Source: an uncultured Ruminococcus sp. (GTDB taxonomy: Bacteria; Bacillota; Clostridia; Oscillospirales; Ruminococcaceae). Taken from it: a stretch of 64,000 bases of DNA. Of the stretch, positions 53,782 to 62,327 are shown piece by piece. Position 1 is the stretch's first letter. Each line of letters starts with the position of its first letter. The notes under the pieces are model-generated. The model saw nothing but the letters and a program-made list of their open reading frames with translations. It was not told the origin of the DNA and made no database searches. The position numbers and the translations under genes are program-made. The stretch covers positions 1-64,000 of the forward strand of contig CADALT010000011.1 in NCBI GenBank assembly GCA_902788785.1, written 5' to 3'.

Positions 53782-54712
53782 CTCCTTCCCTATTGGTAAG
53801 CTCAATGAACACATCTTCGAGCTTCTTGTTTTCCTCACACACAACAGAGTATATATTTATATCTGCCGCAGAGAGTTGTTTTATTATGGCTGCGATATTC
53901 TGCCTTGCAGTTTCACTGTCAAGATCAATGCGCAGCTTGCCGCCGCCGACAGATGTTACATCAATATCCAGCACCTTGGCAGCCGCCTTTTCATCATCTG
54001 TCTCTATGATATAGCTTGCCTTGTCGCCCTCGGATCTTGACTTTATCTCGTCCATGGTGTAGGTACCTATCATATGACCCTCTGCGATTATACCTACTCT
54101 GTCGCACATAAGCTCCATCTCGCTCATGAGGTGTGATGATACCATAACGCAAACGCCGCTTTCATGGGCAAGCTGTCTGAGTATATCTCTGAGCTCCTTG
54201 ATGCCCTGCGGGTCAAGACCGTTCGTAGGTTCGTCCAATATGAGCAGTCTGGGCTTGTGCATAAGCGCCTGCGCCACACCCAGTCTCTGGCGCATACCCA
54301 GCGAATAGCCCGATACCTTCTCATTTATCCTGTTGGAGAGCTTTACTATCTCCACAGCCTTGTCTATCTCCGAAAAATCCAGACCTCTCATGCGTGCATA
54401 CTGTTTGAGGTTGTCACGGCCTGTCATGAATTTGTACATCTCGGGGTTCTCAACTATGCCGCCGACATTCGCCATAGCTTCCTCAAATTCCTTTTCCACA
54501 TTATGTCCGCAGATAGTTATCTCGCCCTCATCTATGCGCAGCAGTCCCACTGCCATCTTGATGGTCGTGGTCTTACCTGCACCGTTGGGTCCCAGAAAAC
54601 CAAAGACCTCGCCTCTGTAACATTCAAGCTCCAGGTCGTGAAGTATCTGCTTCTTTCCGAAATACTTATTGAGCCCTTTTACGCTAAGTACAACTTCTCT
54701 GTTATCCGACAC
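53765..54712 (-). CDS. ABC transporter ATP-binding protein (drug/peptide export type)
   Basis: A 315-residue ATPase that powers the adjacent ABC-2 permease. Seen are Walker A GPNGAGKTTT (near 47), the Q-loop region GGIVENPEM, the signature SGYSLGMRQRLGVAQAL, Walker B LLILDEPTNGLDP and the H-loop SSHLMSEM. A C-terminal extension of about 90 residues is typical of the exporter class. The GTG at 54712 has GGAGG 8 nt upstream and lies in an 11-nt overlap with the upstream gene; an ATG at 54742 is less likely. Confidence 0.9.
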   Translation of the reverse strand: MSDNREVVLSVKGLNKYFGKKQILHDLELECYRGEVFGFLGPNGAGKTTTIKMAVGLLRIDEGEITICGHNVEKEFEEAMANVGGIVENPEMYKFMTGRDNLKQYARMRGLDFSEIDKAVEIVKLSNRINEKVSGYSLGMRQRLGVAQALMHKPRLLILDEPTNGLDPQGIKELRDILRQLAHESGVCVMVSSHLMSEMELMCDRVGIIAEGHMIGTYTMDEIKSRSEGDKASYIIETDDEKAAAKVLDIDVTSVGGGKLRIDLDSETARQNIAAIIKQLSAADINIYSVVCEENKKLEDVFIELTNREGDGQIA

Positions 54713-55361
54713 CCATACCACCTCCGTTCTCTTTTCCTTCAACGCTGAGATCAGAGAAACCGCCTGCTGTAGCTATTTTCCAGACTCCGTCACTTTTTTC
54801 CAGCGTAACCGTATATGTACCATTGACCACAACGCTGTGTTCAGCTGTCAACTTTTTGGTCACATCTTTTTCTCCGATAACATCTTCAAAATACCATTCG
54901 GTCTGCATCATCTCTCCGAACTGCATGATCTCGGGGGTACCTATCATATCGACTTTCATCTCGTACTCTAGCTCCACCGTTGCACCGTTTGGACCTGCCT
55001 TATAGACATCTATACGCTTTGATCTGAACTCGCCGGACTTTACCTCGCCGTTCTCTTTTGAGGGCTGATTTGCCATAAACAGCATATTGCCCTTGGCGAT
55101 AGTCGCCATCGTGTCCTCGACTTTAGACTTGCGGTCAACATATTCGTTCATTATAAAAGCCCTCTGCTTGCGCCTTACAGCCTCACCGCTGCCTATGGAG
55201 CTTTCTGCCAGTTCCTGCCCGAGTTCTTCCATACGGTTTTCAATGTCGGGTATGTTTTTTTCAAATTTTGCGTCCTGTATTATGACGCTCACCGTTAAAC
55301 CTGCCGCCAGCACTACTGCCAGCACTATGCCACGGTTTAACTCCTTCCATTTTATTCTCAT
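54702..55361 (-). CDS. Membrane-anchored extracytoplasmic protein, unknown function
   Basis: A 219-residue protein with one N-terminal TM/signal-anchor (about 10-28), a charged helical stretch (30-80) and a C-terminal domain that reads like a small NTF2- or SnoaL-like fold (VELEYEMKVDMIGTPEI, NGTYTVTLEKSDGVWKIATAGGF). It ends in a Gly-rich tail. It is the first gene of a three-gene unit overlapping the ABC ATPase, so it may be an accessory of the exporter. No family is assigned. Confidence 0.65.
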   Translation of the reverse strand: MRIKWKELNRGIVLAVVLAAGLTVSVIIQDAKFEKNIPDIENRMEELGQELAESSIGSGEAVRRKQRAFIMNEYVDRKSKVEDTMATIAKGNMLFMANQPSKENGEVKSGEFRSKRIDVYKAGPNGATVELEYEMKVDMIGTPEIMQFGEMMQTEWYFEDVIGEKDVTKKLTAEHSVVVNGTYTVTLEKSDGVWKIATAGGFSDLSVEGKENGGGMGVG

Positions 55362-55397
55362 ACACTGCCTCCATTCTGTTTAACAAACGTTGTATAA

Positions 55398-55426
55398 ATT
55401 ATAGCATATCCACGGGCTCTTTTCAA
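55398..55426 (-). promoter_or_regulatory. Sigma-A promoter of the exporter operon
   Basis: On the minus strand TTGAAA (55421-55426), 17 nt, TATAAT (55398-55403). The gene-free stretch 55362-55772 holds this and the divergent MBOAT promoter; 55430-55600 shows nothing else. Confidence 0.87.
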
Positions 55427-55607
55427 GATTAGTTCCCGAGTATTTACTTTAGAATAACTTAATTTTTGCTTAAGACTTTTAAGCAGACCGTGTATCATTA
55501 GCTTTCTTACTTATCTTGTGACCCTGCTGCCACGTTCCTTTTGCTGAATTTACCGAAATATCGCCGTGCAATAGTCCGATTTTTTTCACTTATTTTGCGA
55601 AAAAAGG

Positions 55608-55636
55608 TTGACCTGCGGCAAAAAGAATGATATAAT
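55608..55636 (+). promoter_or_regulatory. Sigma-A promoter of the O-acetylation operon
   Basis: TTGACC (55608-55613), 17-nt spacer, TATAAT (55631-55636). The leader to the MBOAT gene is about 130 nt. Confidence 0.87.
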
Positions 55637-55772
55637 TATCATAGTATGCATAGAAGAGCACTTCATCATGTTCGGTGTTGTTTACTTATACATATACTAA
55701 ATGTCCAAACATAAGCTCATACTTGCTTTGTTTGCGTTTAGCATCATACCATATTGTTAGGAGTTAGATAAC

Positions 55773-57158
55773 GTGTTATTTGCAGACCTTCTTTTTCTGT
55801 ATTTCTTCCTGCCCGTGTGCCTGATCTGCTATTTTCTCACACGCAGCACGGATACACGCAACATAGTGCTTATAATATTCTCGTTTATTTTCTGCGCATG
55901 GGGCGACCCTAAATGGGTGGCTGCGCTGTTGATATCGGCGGTGATGAACTATTTCACGGGACGCTTTATCGGTGAACATAAGGGCATCAGCGGCAAGCTG
56001 ACGCTGGCATTCGCCATCATCTTTGACATAGGGCTTTTCGGACTATACAAATACATCCTGCCAGTGACATCTGCCGCAAGCATACTCACCATGCCGCTGG
56101 GACTTGGTTTTTACACACTACAGACTATCTCATATAATGTTGAATGTTTCCGCCGCAAGGTCGAACCCGAGCGCAGCTTTATCAAATTTCTGCTGTACAT
56201 ATCGTTCTTCGCAAAGCTTTCGGCAGGTCCCGTGGTGCGCTATTCGACCATAGGCAAGGAACTCACCGACCGCAAGACCACTATACAGGATTTCTCCGAG
56301 GGCTTTACCAAGCTTTCCATAGGTCTTTGTAAAAAAGCCATACTTGCAAATTATCTGGCTGATGCGGTACACAGGCTTTTCGGCGAAAAGTCCGACGGCT
56401 ACGCTGCATTATCGAGCCTTTCGGTGCTGGGCTGCTGGCTGGGCGCTGCAATGACTATGCTGTGGCTGTATTTCGATATTTCGGGCTACTGCGATATAGC
56501 ATCGGGTATCGGCAGGATATTCGGTTTCCATTTTGGTGAGAACTTCAATTACCCCATGGTCTGCAAGAGTATAAGGGACTTTATGGACCGCTGGTTCATC
56601 TCCCTGACCTCATTCTTCAAAGACCACATGATCTATACAAAACTTTTTGCAGGCAAGATGAAAGGTATCGCATACCTGCTGGGCTGCGTCCTCATGGGAC
56701 TGTGGCACGGACTTGACCTCAACTTCCTCATCTGGGGACTTTTCCTCGGCATATTCATGATGACCGAGACTTTCATAGGCAAAAAGCGCATGAAGAAAAT
56801 GCCTTCCGCCGCAGCACATATCTATACCAAACTCGTACTGATAATATCCTTCGGTATGTTCTATTTCAATAAGCTGCCTGCACTGGTAGGCTTCCTGAAA
56901 GGACTTATAGGTCTTAACGGCAATGCCTTTGCCGATGCTTATACGGGCAGAGTTTTCCTTGGTAACATATGGCTTTTTGCCGCAGCGATACTATTCTCGC
57001 TGCCAATTATACCGAAGCTGCGTGAAAAAGCTTTCCGCTCCGCAGGCAGTGCCTATGCTTATCAGGCAGCAGGAGTTATCTGCAACGCACTGCTTCTCCT
57101 CGCAGGCAGCCTTATGCTTAGCAGCAGGAGTTATCCATTCATATATTTCAATATCTGA
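55773..57158 (+). CDS. MBOAT-family O-acyltransferase (AlgI/DltB-like)
   Basis: A 461-residue polytopic enzyme that passes an acyl (usually acetyl) group across the membrane for transfer to an extracellular polymer. It begins MLFADLLFLYFFLPVCLICY. It has YTLQTISYNVECFRRKVEPE and GPVVRYSTIGKEL in the middle, RDFMDRWFISLTSFFKDH, and the catalytic histidine His312 in GLWHGLDLNFLIWG. The GTG start follows TTAGGAG. The following gene encodes an AlgX/AlgJ-like partner, so together they should O-acetylate exopolysaccharide, teichoic acid or peptidoglycan. The substrate is unknown; there is no dltA or dltC, so D-alanylation is unlikely. Confidence 0.9.
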   Translation: MLFADLLFLYFFLPVCLICYFLTRSTDTRNIVLIIFSFIFCAWGDPKWVAALLISAVMNYFTGRFIGEHKGISGKLTLAFAIIFDIGLFGLYKYILPVTSAASILTMPLGLGFYTLQTISYNVECFRRKVEPERSFIKFLLYISFFAKLSAGPVVRYSTIGKELTDRKTTIQDFSEGFTKLSIGLCKKAILANYLADAVHRLFGEKSDGYAALSSLSVLGCWLGAAMTMLWLYFDISGYCDIASGIGRIFGFHFGENFNYPMVCKSIRDFMDRWFISLTSFFKDHMIYTKLFAGKMKGIAYLLGCVLMGLWHGLDLNFLIWGLFLGIFMMTETFIGKKRMKKMPSAAAHIYTKLVLIISFGMFYFNKLPALVGFLKGLIGLNGNAFADAYTGRVFLGNIWLFAAAILFSLPIIPKLREKAFRSAGSAYAYQAAGVICNALLLLAGSLMLSSRSYPFIYFNI

Positions 57159-57172
57159 ACAGGTGATAGAAG

Positions 57173-59866
57173 ATGAACGAACAGAACAAAAACGGCGACC
57201 CTATGTCTTTTGACCTCGATGCGCTCTCAAAAGCTTACGAGCAGTCGCTGAACAATATAGGCAAGAGCGAGACGGACAGACCCGTAAAAAGCCCACGACA
57301 GACGGCTCCGAATAAAGCTGAAAGAGATTTTGTGCCAAGGGATTTCCGCAGTCAGTCCGAGGACAGTGCCGAACATGATAAGATAGTCGATAAGATACGT
57401 GAAGAGCGCCGCAAGCGCAGTCACAGCGTATGGACGGATACTCCCCTGCTCAAGCCCAAAAAGAGCGTATGGATAGACGATACCACGGGCGAGATAGATG
57501 TCTCCGCCGTGAAGACTGCTGCCAAAAAGCAGCCCGTAAGGTCGGCACCACAGCCCACTGTCATAAGACAGCCCGAGCCGCAGAAAAGACCTCCGCAGAG
57601 GAATATGCCCCCTGTGGACGATGAGCCGCTTTTCCCCATACTAAATGAACCTCCACGCAAGCAGGAGCTTGTGATGGATATGGACAGCCACGGTGTGTGC
57701 CGTGTTCCGCCAAAGGTCAACAAGCAGAAGCTGATGCTCAATATGCCTGCCCGTGGACCTGTATCGACAGATACTCCCAACAAGCGCACAGTCTCCATCA
57801 ATATGCCTTTGAGCAAGATGAAGTTCGATGACCTTTTCGAGACCGATGAGCCCACTAAGGAACTGAAAAAGACTGTTGAGAAAAAAAGCGTCCCAAAAGA
57901 GGAGCCTGCTCAGGAAGCTCCCACAGCCGAGATAAAAAAGGTCGAGCCTGAGAAAATCAAGCCTGCCAAAACAGAGCTTAAAAAAGAGCCCGTCAAGACT
58001 CAGCCCCAAAAAACAGTGACCGAAAAAACTGTTGAGAAGTCGGCAGAAAAGAGCGAAGCTGCGCCCAAAAAGACAGAGCAGGCAAAGCCCGTGACTTCTC
58101 CACGACCCGTTCAGAAGCCCGAGGCTAAGCAGGTACGCAAGGCTGATACCCCAAAGAAAGCCCAGCCCACCAAGCTAAATGTCAAAAAGCCCGTGCCTGA
58201 AAAACAGAGCAAGGTGTCAGACAAGGCAAAGGACGACGAATATAATTTCTCTGCGATGATAAACCGTGTCCATAAGGAGAAGGCAGGCAGCATCCGTGAG
58301 GAATACGAAAAGGAAGATAAGACCCACCATACACAGATAACCGAAAAAGCCCAGCTCAGCAAAGCCGCAAGACAGGTGAGCGACATAAAGCCACGCAGGC
58401 TCAACAAGCGCCGCAAGCCCAATCTCCACGAGCTGGAATTCAGGTTCATCAACTCCATAATGAGCCTTTGTGTGGTGTTCGTGATATTCTTTACACTGCT
58501 GTTCATGGAGAGAACACTGGGCTACAGCCCCTCCGAACAGCGTGAGCTGGCATCGTTTCCTGAATTTACGTGGGAAGACCTGTTATCGGGCAAGTATGCC
58601 GAGGGTATCGACGAGTTCTTCACCGACACCGTACCCGGACGTGAAAGCTTCAAGCAGTTCGGTGTATTTGTGGGCATGATGCGTGGCATTGATGCGGATA
58701 ATATTCCCGATGCCCCGAAGCAAGCTGTTACAGCCCCTGTGGACGAAACACCCACCGAGGAAGAAACTGTACAGACCACCGCTCCCGATGAGAGCGAAGC
58801 CGAAATTGCCACCGAAACTGAACCTGCGGTACAGCCCCACACTCCCGGTGTCATCAGCGACAGCGTCACCGAGATAACAGGCGACCTTGATGACTGCATA
58901 GTTTCGGGCGAGATAATATTCACAGGCGAGGGCGAGAATATGCGTGCGCTGGCAGGCTTTAACGGTCAGTTCGATGCAGGCACAGACTATGCCCACACCT
59001 TAAACAAGTACAAAGAAGCCCTCGGCGAGGTAAATGTATATAATATGTCCGTGCCCTCAGCGGCAGCCTACTATCTGCCCAAGGATCTGCGCACGACCAT
59101 GGCAGACCAGAAGGACAACATGGACAATATCGCCGCAGAACTCAAAGGCGTTATAAATGCCGATGTTTACGAGACTCTCAGCCAGCATACGGAAGAATAT
59201 ATCTATTCACGCTCCGACCACCGCTGGCAGCCCCGTGGCGCATACTACGCAGGCAAGGTCTTTGCGGACAAGGCAGGGGTAAAATACCCGAGCCTTGATA
59301 CCTACACCGAGTATACTGCCGAGGACTTCACGGGAAGTCTCACTAAACGCACGAGCGACAGCAGGATGAACTCCGTTACCGATCAGTTCATCTACTACAA
59401 GCCCGAGAACGAGTTCACTGTCACCTACTTCGACAAAGAGTTCAAGAACAGTGAGACAGACGATATGTTCTTCGATGATGCCCACGGTGCTGAATGCTTC
59501 AATGCGATACTGGGCAGCGGCGACGGCATAGTTCAGGTGGAAACTGACTGCGATAATGACCGCACACTGGTCATCATGGGCAGCAGCAGCGCAAAGGCAC
59601 TGGTACCTTTCTTTACACACAGTTTCAAAAAGATATATCTGTGCGATTACAGAACATTTGAGCTTAATGCAGTACAGTTCTGCAAGGATGTGGGCTGTAC
59701 CGACCTGCTGTTTACAATGTCGGTGGCAGAGTGTTCTTCCGCCGCACATATCACAGCAATAAACAACGACCGTGTCAGGGCAGCCACACCTGTGGGCGTA
59801 TCTCAGCCTACCAAGGTGAACTCACAGGCTGAAACAAACGCTGATAGCAGTCAGGCAGCAGAATAA
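57173..59866 (+). CDS. AlgX/AlgJ-like (DHHW) O-acetyltransferase with long cytoplasmic tail
   Basis: An 897-residue bitopic protein. Residues 1-425 are low complexity and cytoplasmic: repeated charged segments rich in Lys, Pro, Glu and Val, including imperfect repeats KTE/KKP/EKT at 230-345. One TM segment lies at about 422-442. A Glu/Thr/Pro-rich linker (about 510-560) leads to an SGNH-hydrolase-like domain. There, SRSDHRWQPRGAYYAGK carries the Asp-His pair (682-683), and MGSSSAKALVPFF is a likely serine loop. AlgX/AlgJ proteins receive acetyl groups from the MBOAT partner upstream (15 nt away). The huge cytoplasmic tail is not usual for the family. Confidence 0.8.
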   Translation: MNEQNKNGDPMSFDLDALSKAYEQSLNNIGKSETDRPVKSPRQTAPNKAERDFVPRDFRSQSEDSAEHDKIVDKIREERRKRSHSVWTDTPLLKPKKSVWIDDTTGEIDVSAVKTAAKKQPVRSAPQPTVIRQPEPQKRPPQRNMPPVDDEPLFPILNEPPRKQELVMDMDSHGVCRVPPKVNKQKLMLNMPARGPVSTDTPNKRTVSINMPLSKMKFDDLFETDEPTKELKKTVEKKSVPKEEPAQEAPTAEIKKVEPEKIKPAKTELKKEPVKTQPQKTVTEKTVEKSAEKSEAAPKKTEQAKPVTSPRPVQKPEAKQVRKADTPKKAQPTKLNVKKPVPEKQSKVSDKAKDDEYNFSAMINRVHKEKAGSIREEYEKEDKTHHTQITEKAQLSKAARQVSDIKPRRLNKRRKPNLHELEFRFINSIMSLCVVFVIFFTLLFMERTLGYSPSEQRELASFPEFTWEDLLSGKYAEGIDEFFTDTVPGRESFKQFGVFVGMMRGIDADNIPDAPKQAVTAPVDETPTEEETVQTTAPDESEAEIATETEPAVQPHTPGVISDSVTEITGDLDDCIVSGEIIFTGEGENMRALAGFNGQFDAGTDYAHTLNKYKEALGEVNVYNMSVPSAAAYYLPKDLRTTMADQKDNMDNIAAELKGVINADVYETLSQHTEEYIYSRSDHRWQPRGAYYAGKVFADKAGVKYPSLDTYTEYTAEDFTGSLTKRTSDSRMNSVTDQFIYYKPENEFTVTYFDKEFKNSETDDMFFDDAHGAECFNAILGSGDGIVQVETDCDNDRTLVIMGSSSAKALVPFFTHSFKKIYLCDYRTFELNAVQFCKDVGCTDLLFTMSVAECSSAAHITAINNDRVRAATPVGVSQPTKVNSQAETNADSSQAAE

Positions 59867-59878
59867 CGGGGGTGTACA

Positions 59879-60436
59879 ATGGGATTTTTGATTTGTCAGG
59901 GCGTAAATTCCCCCGATGCGGATAAACTGTCAAGCGGCTACAAGACCGAGGGCAGCAGCATAAACGGTATCATCTCTGCCGACCTTATGGGAAAGCTGGC
60001 AGAAGGTTTTATCGACCTTGTTGATGACCCCGTGTTCTTCCTGCTGGAGCTTGCCCGTGAGGACAGCGATGGATACGACATCTACTACTTAGATAACTGC
60101 ACAAAACAAGTCGCCCACGCCATAATGGAACGCTACGGCGAACTGCTTATCCAGGACGGGCTCAGCCGTTTCGGTTTCGGCTCGAACAGTTCGGAGGAGG
60201 AGCTTTATTTCATGGACTATCAGGAGTTCATGATATATACCCAAAAGACCAAAGCTGCCGAAAAGCTGCTGGGCGGACTCGGTATACAAAAAACTGCCAA
60301 GCCCGACTCCATGTGGGAACACTTCTCGGAAGATGCCCCGGGCAGCCTTTCTTCCGTAGAGGTCGAGGGTGAGACTGTATACGACATACCCGAAGCGCTG
60401 GAAGAGGCAGGTATGTACAGGTATGAGGAGGAATGA
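59879..60436 (+). CDS. Hypothetical protein
   Basis: A 185-residue acidic soluble protein with no signal peptide and no recognised family. Visible features are FLLELAREDSDGYDIYYLDNCTKQVAHAIMERYG in the first half, and a flexible acidic C-terminus ending RYEEE. The ribosome site is GGGGGTG. It starts 12 nt after the O-acetyltransferase gene and its stop lies 2 nt before the ppa start, so all belong to one transcript. Confidence 0.65.
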   Translation: MGFLICQGVNSPDADKLSSGYKTEGSSINGIISADLMGKLAEGFIDLVDDPVFFLLELAREDSDGYDIYYLDNCTKQVAHAIMERYGELLIQDGLSRFGFGSNSSEEELYFMDYQEFMIYTQKTKAAEKLLGGLGIQKTAKPDSMWEHFSEDAPGSLSSVEVEGETVYDIPEALEEAGMYRYEEE

Positions 60437-60438
60437 CT

Positions 60439-60969
60439 ATGAACATATGGCATGATATCTCACCAAAGGCTATCTCCAAAAACAGTTTTACAGCGGTCAT
60501 CGAGATCCCCAGAGGCTCTAAAGTCAAGTACGAGCTGGACAAGACCACGGGACTGCTTAAAATGGACAGGATACTTTATACGTCCACCCATTATCCTGCG
60601 AACTACGGCTTTATCCCCCGTACCTATGCGGAGGACGGCGACCCGCTGGACGTACTTGTGCTGTGTTCGGAAACGCTCGAACCCATGTCGCTGGTGGACT
60701 GCTACCCCATCGGCATGATAATGATGATGGATAACGGTGCGGCAGACGAAAAAATAATCTGCATACCTTTCAACGACCCGACCTACAATGTCTACAAAGA
60801 TATATCGGAACTGCCTGCGCACATCTTTGAGGAGATGAAGCATTTCTTCACGGTATACAAGGCGCTGGAGCACAAGGACACCGTCATAGACGATGTAAAA
60901 GGCTCGGATGAAGCTGTTACCGTCATTGAAAGCTGCATAGACCGCTATATAGACAATTTCTGCAAATAA
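60439..60969 (+). CDS. ppa: Inorganic pyrophosphatase, family I
   Basis: Hydrolyses pyrophosphate to phosphate and drives biosynthetic reactions. The 176 residues carry EIPRGSKVKYELDKTTGLLKMDR, YPANYGFIPRT and the metal-site signature DGDPLDVLVL (near 65). It is cytoplasmic, with no transmembrane segment. The ATG at 60439 lies 7 nt after GGAGG; the ATG at 60433 overlaps the upstream stop. Its place after the O-acetylation genes may only be operon sharing. Confidence 0.94.
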   Translation: MNIWHDISPKAISKNSFTAVIEIPRGSKVKYELDKTTGLLKMDRILYTSTHYPANYGFIPRTYAEDGDPLDVLVLCSETLEPMSLVDCYPIGMIMMMDNGAADEKIICIPFNDPTYNVYKDISELPAHIFEEMKHFFTVYKALEHKDTVIDDVKGSDEAVTVIESCIDRYIDNFCK

Positions 60970-60972
60970 TAA

Positions 60973-61013
60973 AACGGAGCTGATGCGTAATGCAAAAGCT
61001 CCGTTATTTTTTT
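60973..61013 (+). terminator. Intrinsic terminator of ppa
   Basis: AACGGAGCT/AGCTCCGTT (9 bp) with a 15-nt loop is followed by ATTTTTTT. Confidence 0.88.
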
Positions 61014-61027
61014 ACTTATGACCGCCC

Positions 61028-61600
61028 TTACTTTATGCGCTTGACTTTCCTGCGCTTGATTTTGATAAGGAAAACTTTATCGGAAATATCCATCATAGCC
61101 TGATCGTTGTAGGAGTCTGTATAGAAAGCACTTATCTTCCGCTCGCCGTAGACCTCACGGAAACGCTTGACCTTGTTTGAGCTGAAGTTGAGATAAACAA
61201 GCTTTCCCTTATCTATATCTACCTCGGAACATATAAGGTTATCTGTGCCAAGCCTATGCTTTATCGGCTCAAACAGGAAAGATGGTCCTGCGGTAATTAT
61301 CAGGTCATCTTTGCCGATACGCTTTAGCATGGCATTTTCAAGTTTGCACGAATTCTTCTGCCAGAACTCTCTTACATACTTTTCAAGTTCTTCCCTGTCA
61401 AAGCTTATATCCTTGAAAAAGCTTTCCGCTATGGCTTCCATGCGTTCGCCGCTTATTATGCACAGCTTGTACTTTATCAGATTCCAGAATATTACAGGCA
61501 TCCACAGGGCTATGCGCTTGTTCTTCCTTATCACGTATATAAGGAGATCCACCGTACTTTCGCCCCGATAGAGCGTGTTATCAAAATCAAATGCTTTCAT
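61028..61600 (-). CDS. HAD-family phosphatase, type IB
   Basis: A 190-residue soluble HAD-superfamily hydrolase. Motif I is FDFDNTLYRGES at residue 4-15 with the nucleophile Asp5, motif II is ITAGPSF near 102, motif III is the conserved lysine near NKVKRF, and motif IV is FYTDSYNDQAMM near 160. The cap is helical and inserted after motif I, as in phosphoserine phosphatase-like type IB enzymes. Substrate not known. The start at 61600 is preferred; an ATG at 61612 overlaps the PHP stop by 8 nt. Confidence 0.85.
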   Translation of the reverse strand: MKAFDFDNTLYRGESTVDLLIYVIRKNKRIALWMPVIFWNLIKYKLCIISGERMEAIAESFFKDISFDREELEKYVREFWQKNSCKLENAMLKRIGKDDLIITAGPSFLFEPIKHRLGTDNLICSEVDIDKGKLVYLNFSSNKVKRFREVYGERKISAFYTDSYNDQAMMDISDKVFLIKIKRRKVKRIK

Positions 61601-61604
61601 TGTA

Positions 61605-62297
61605 CTATCCATCCAGTTTTTTCAGAGGATATATAGGGCTTATCTTATCCTCGAAGAATGCTTTTTTGTAGTCCGCTGCCGAGAGAAGTTCCACCTCGCT
61701 CTGAATACCGCAAAGTCTTGCCGAATCAACAGTCAGATGGTGGTTGTCAGTACCTGCTGTCATGCGGAAGCCAAATTCCTTGGCATACCACAGCGCACGG
61801 TCATTGAATGCGTCCTTATAATTGCCGCTGTTGTAGACCTCAACACCGTCCACCCACTGGGGCAGCAGCCTTATCTCACGGAGATAGTCCGCCTCACGGA
61901 AAGGGTGTGCGTGTATCAGCAGCGCACCTGCCGCCTTTGCCTTACGCTGAAAATCGAAGAAATCTCTGTCACAGTCAGGGTTATCCAGCAGCCACTGCTT
62001 ATCCAGCCCGTAGACCAGTATATCTGCACCGCCATAGGTATACTCTATCCCGAAGAATACCTTGAGCCCTATCCTGTCGCCCTCTTCCTTAGCGTGTTCG
62101 TAGCCGCTGCAATAGCGCTCGACCATATCTTTCCAGGGCATTTCATGATGCACTGTGGAATTGCCGTTGAAGAAGTGGTCGGTGACGAATATGCCGTCAT
62201 AGCCCTCATCCTTATAGCGTCTTGCCTGTTCTGCACCTTTAGCCGAAGCGCAGGCAGAGGCTTCAGCAGTATGTAGATGTGTTTCGTACTTAAACAT
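61605..62297 (-). CDS. PHP-domain phosphoesterase
   Basis: A 230-residue polymerase-and-histidinol-phosphatase superfamily protein. Metal-binding motifs are visible: HLHT (residues 7-10), TDH (38-40), GIEYT, HAHPF and TDNHH near 190. Members are trinuclear metal phosphatases acting on small phosphates or nucleotides; the substrate is not deduced. It sits between a DUF1015 gene and a HAD phosphatase gene in one transcript, so the three may form a small-molecule phosphate pathway. Confidence 0.88.
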   Translation of the reverse strand: MFKYETHLHTAEASACASAKGAEQARRYKDEGYDGIFVTDHFFNGNSTVHHEMPWKDMVERYCSGYEHAKEEGDRIGLKVFFGIEYTYGGADILVYGLDKQWLLDNPDCDRDFFDFQRKAKAAGALLIHAHPFREADYLREIRLLPQWVDGVEVYNSGNYKDAFNDRALWYAKEFGFRMTAGTDNHHLTVDSARLCGIQSEVELLSAADYKKAFFEDKISPIYPLKKLDG

Positions 62298-62327
62298 CGT
62301 TATTGCCTTTCTATGGCGTTTAGCCTG

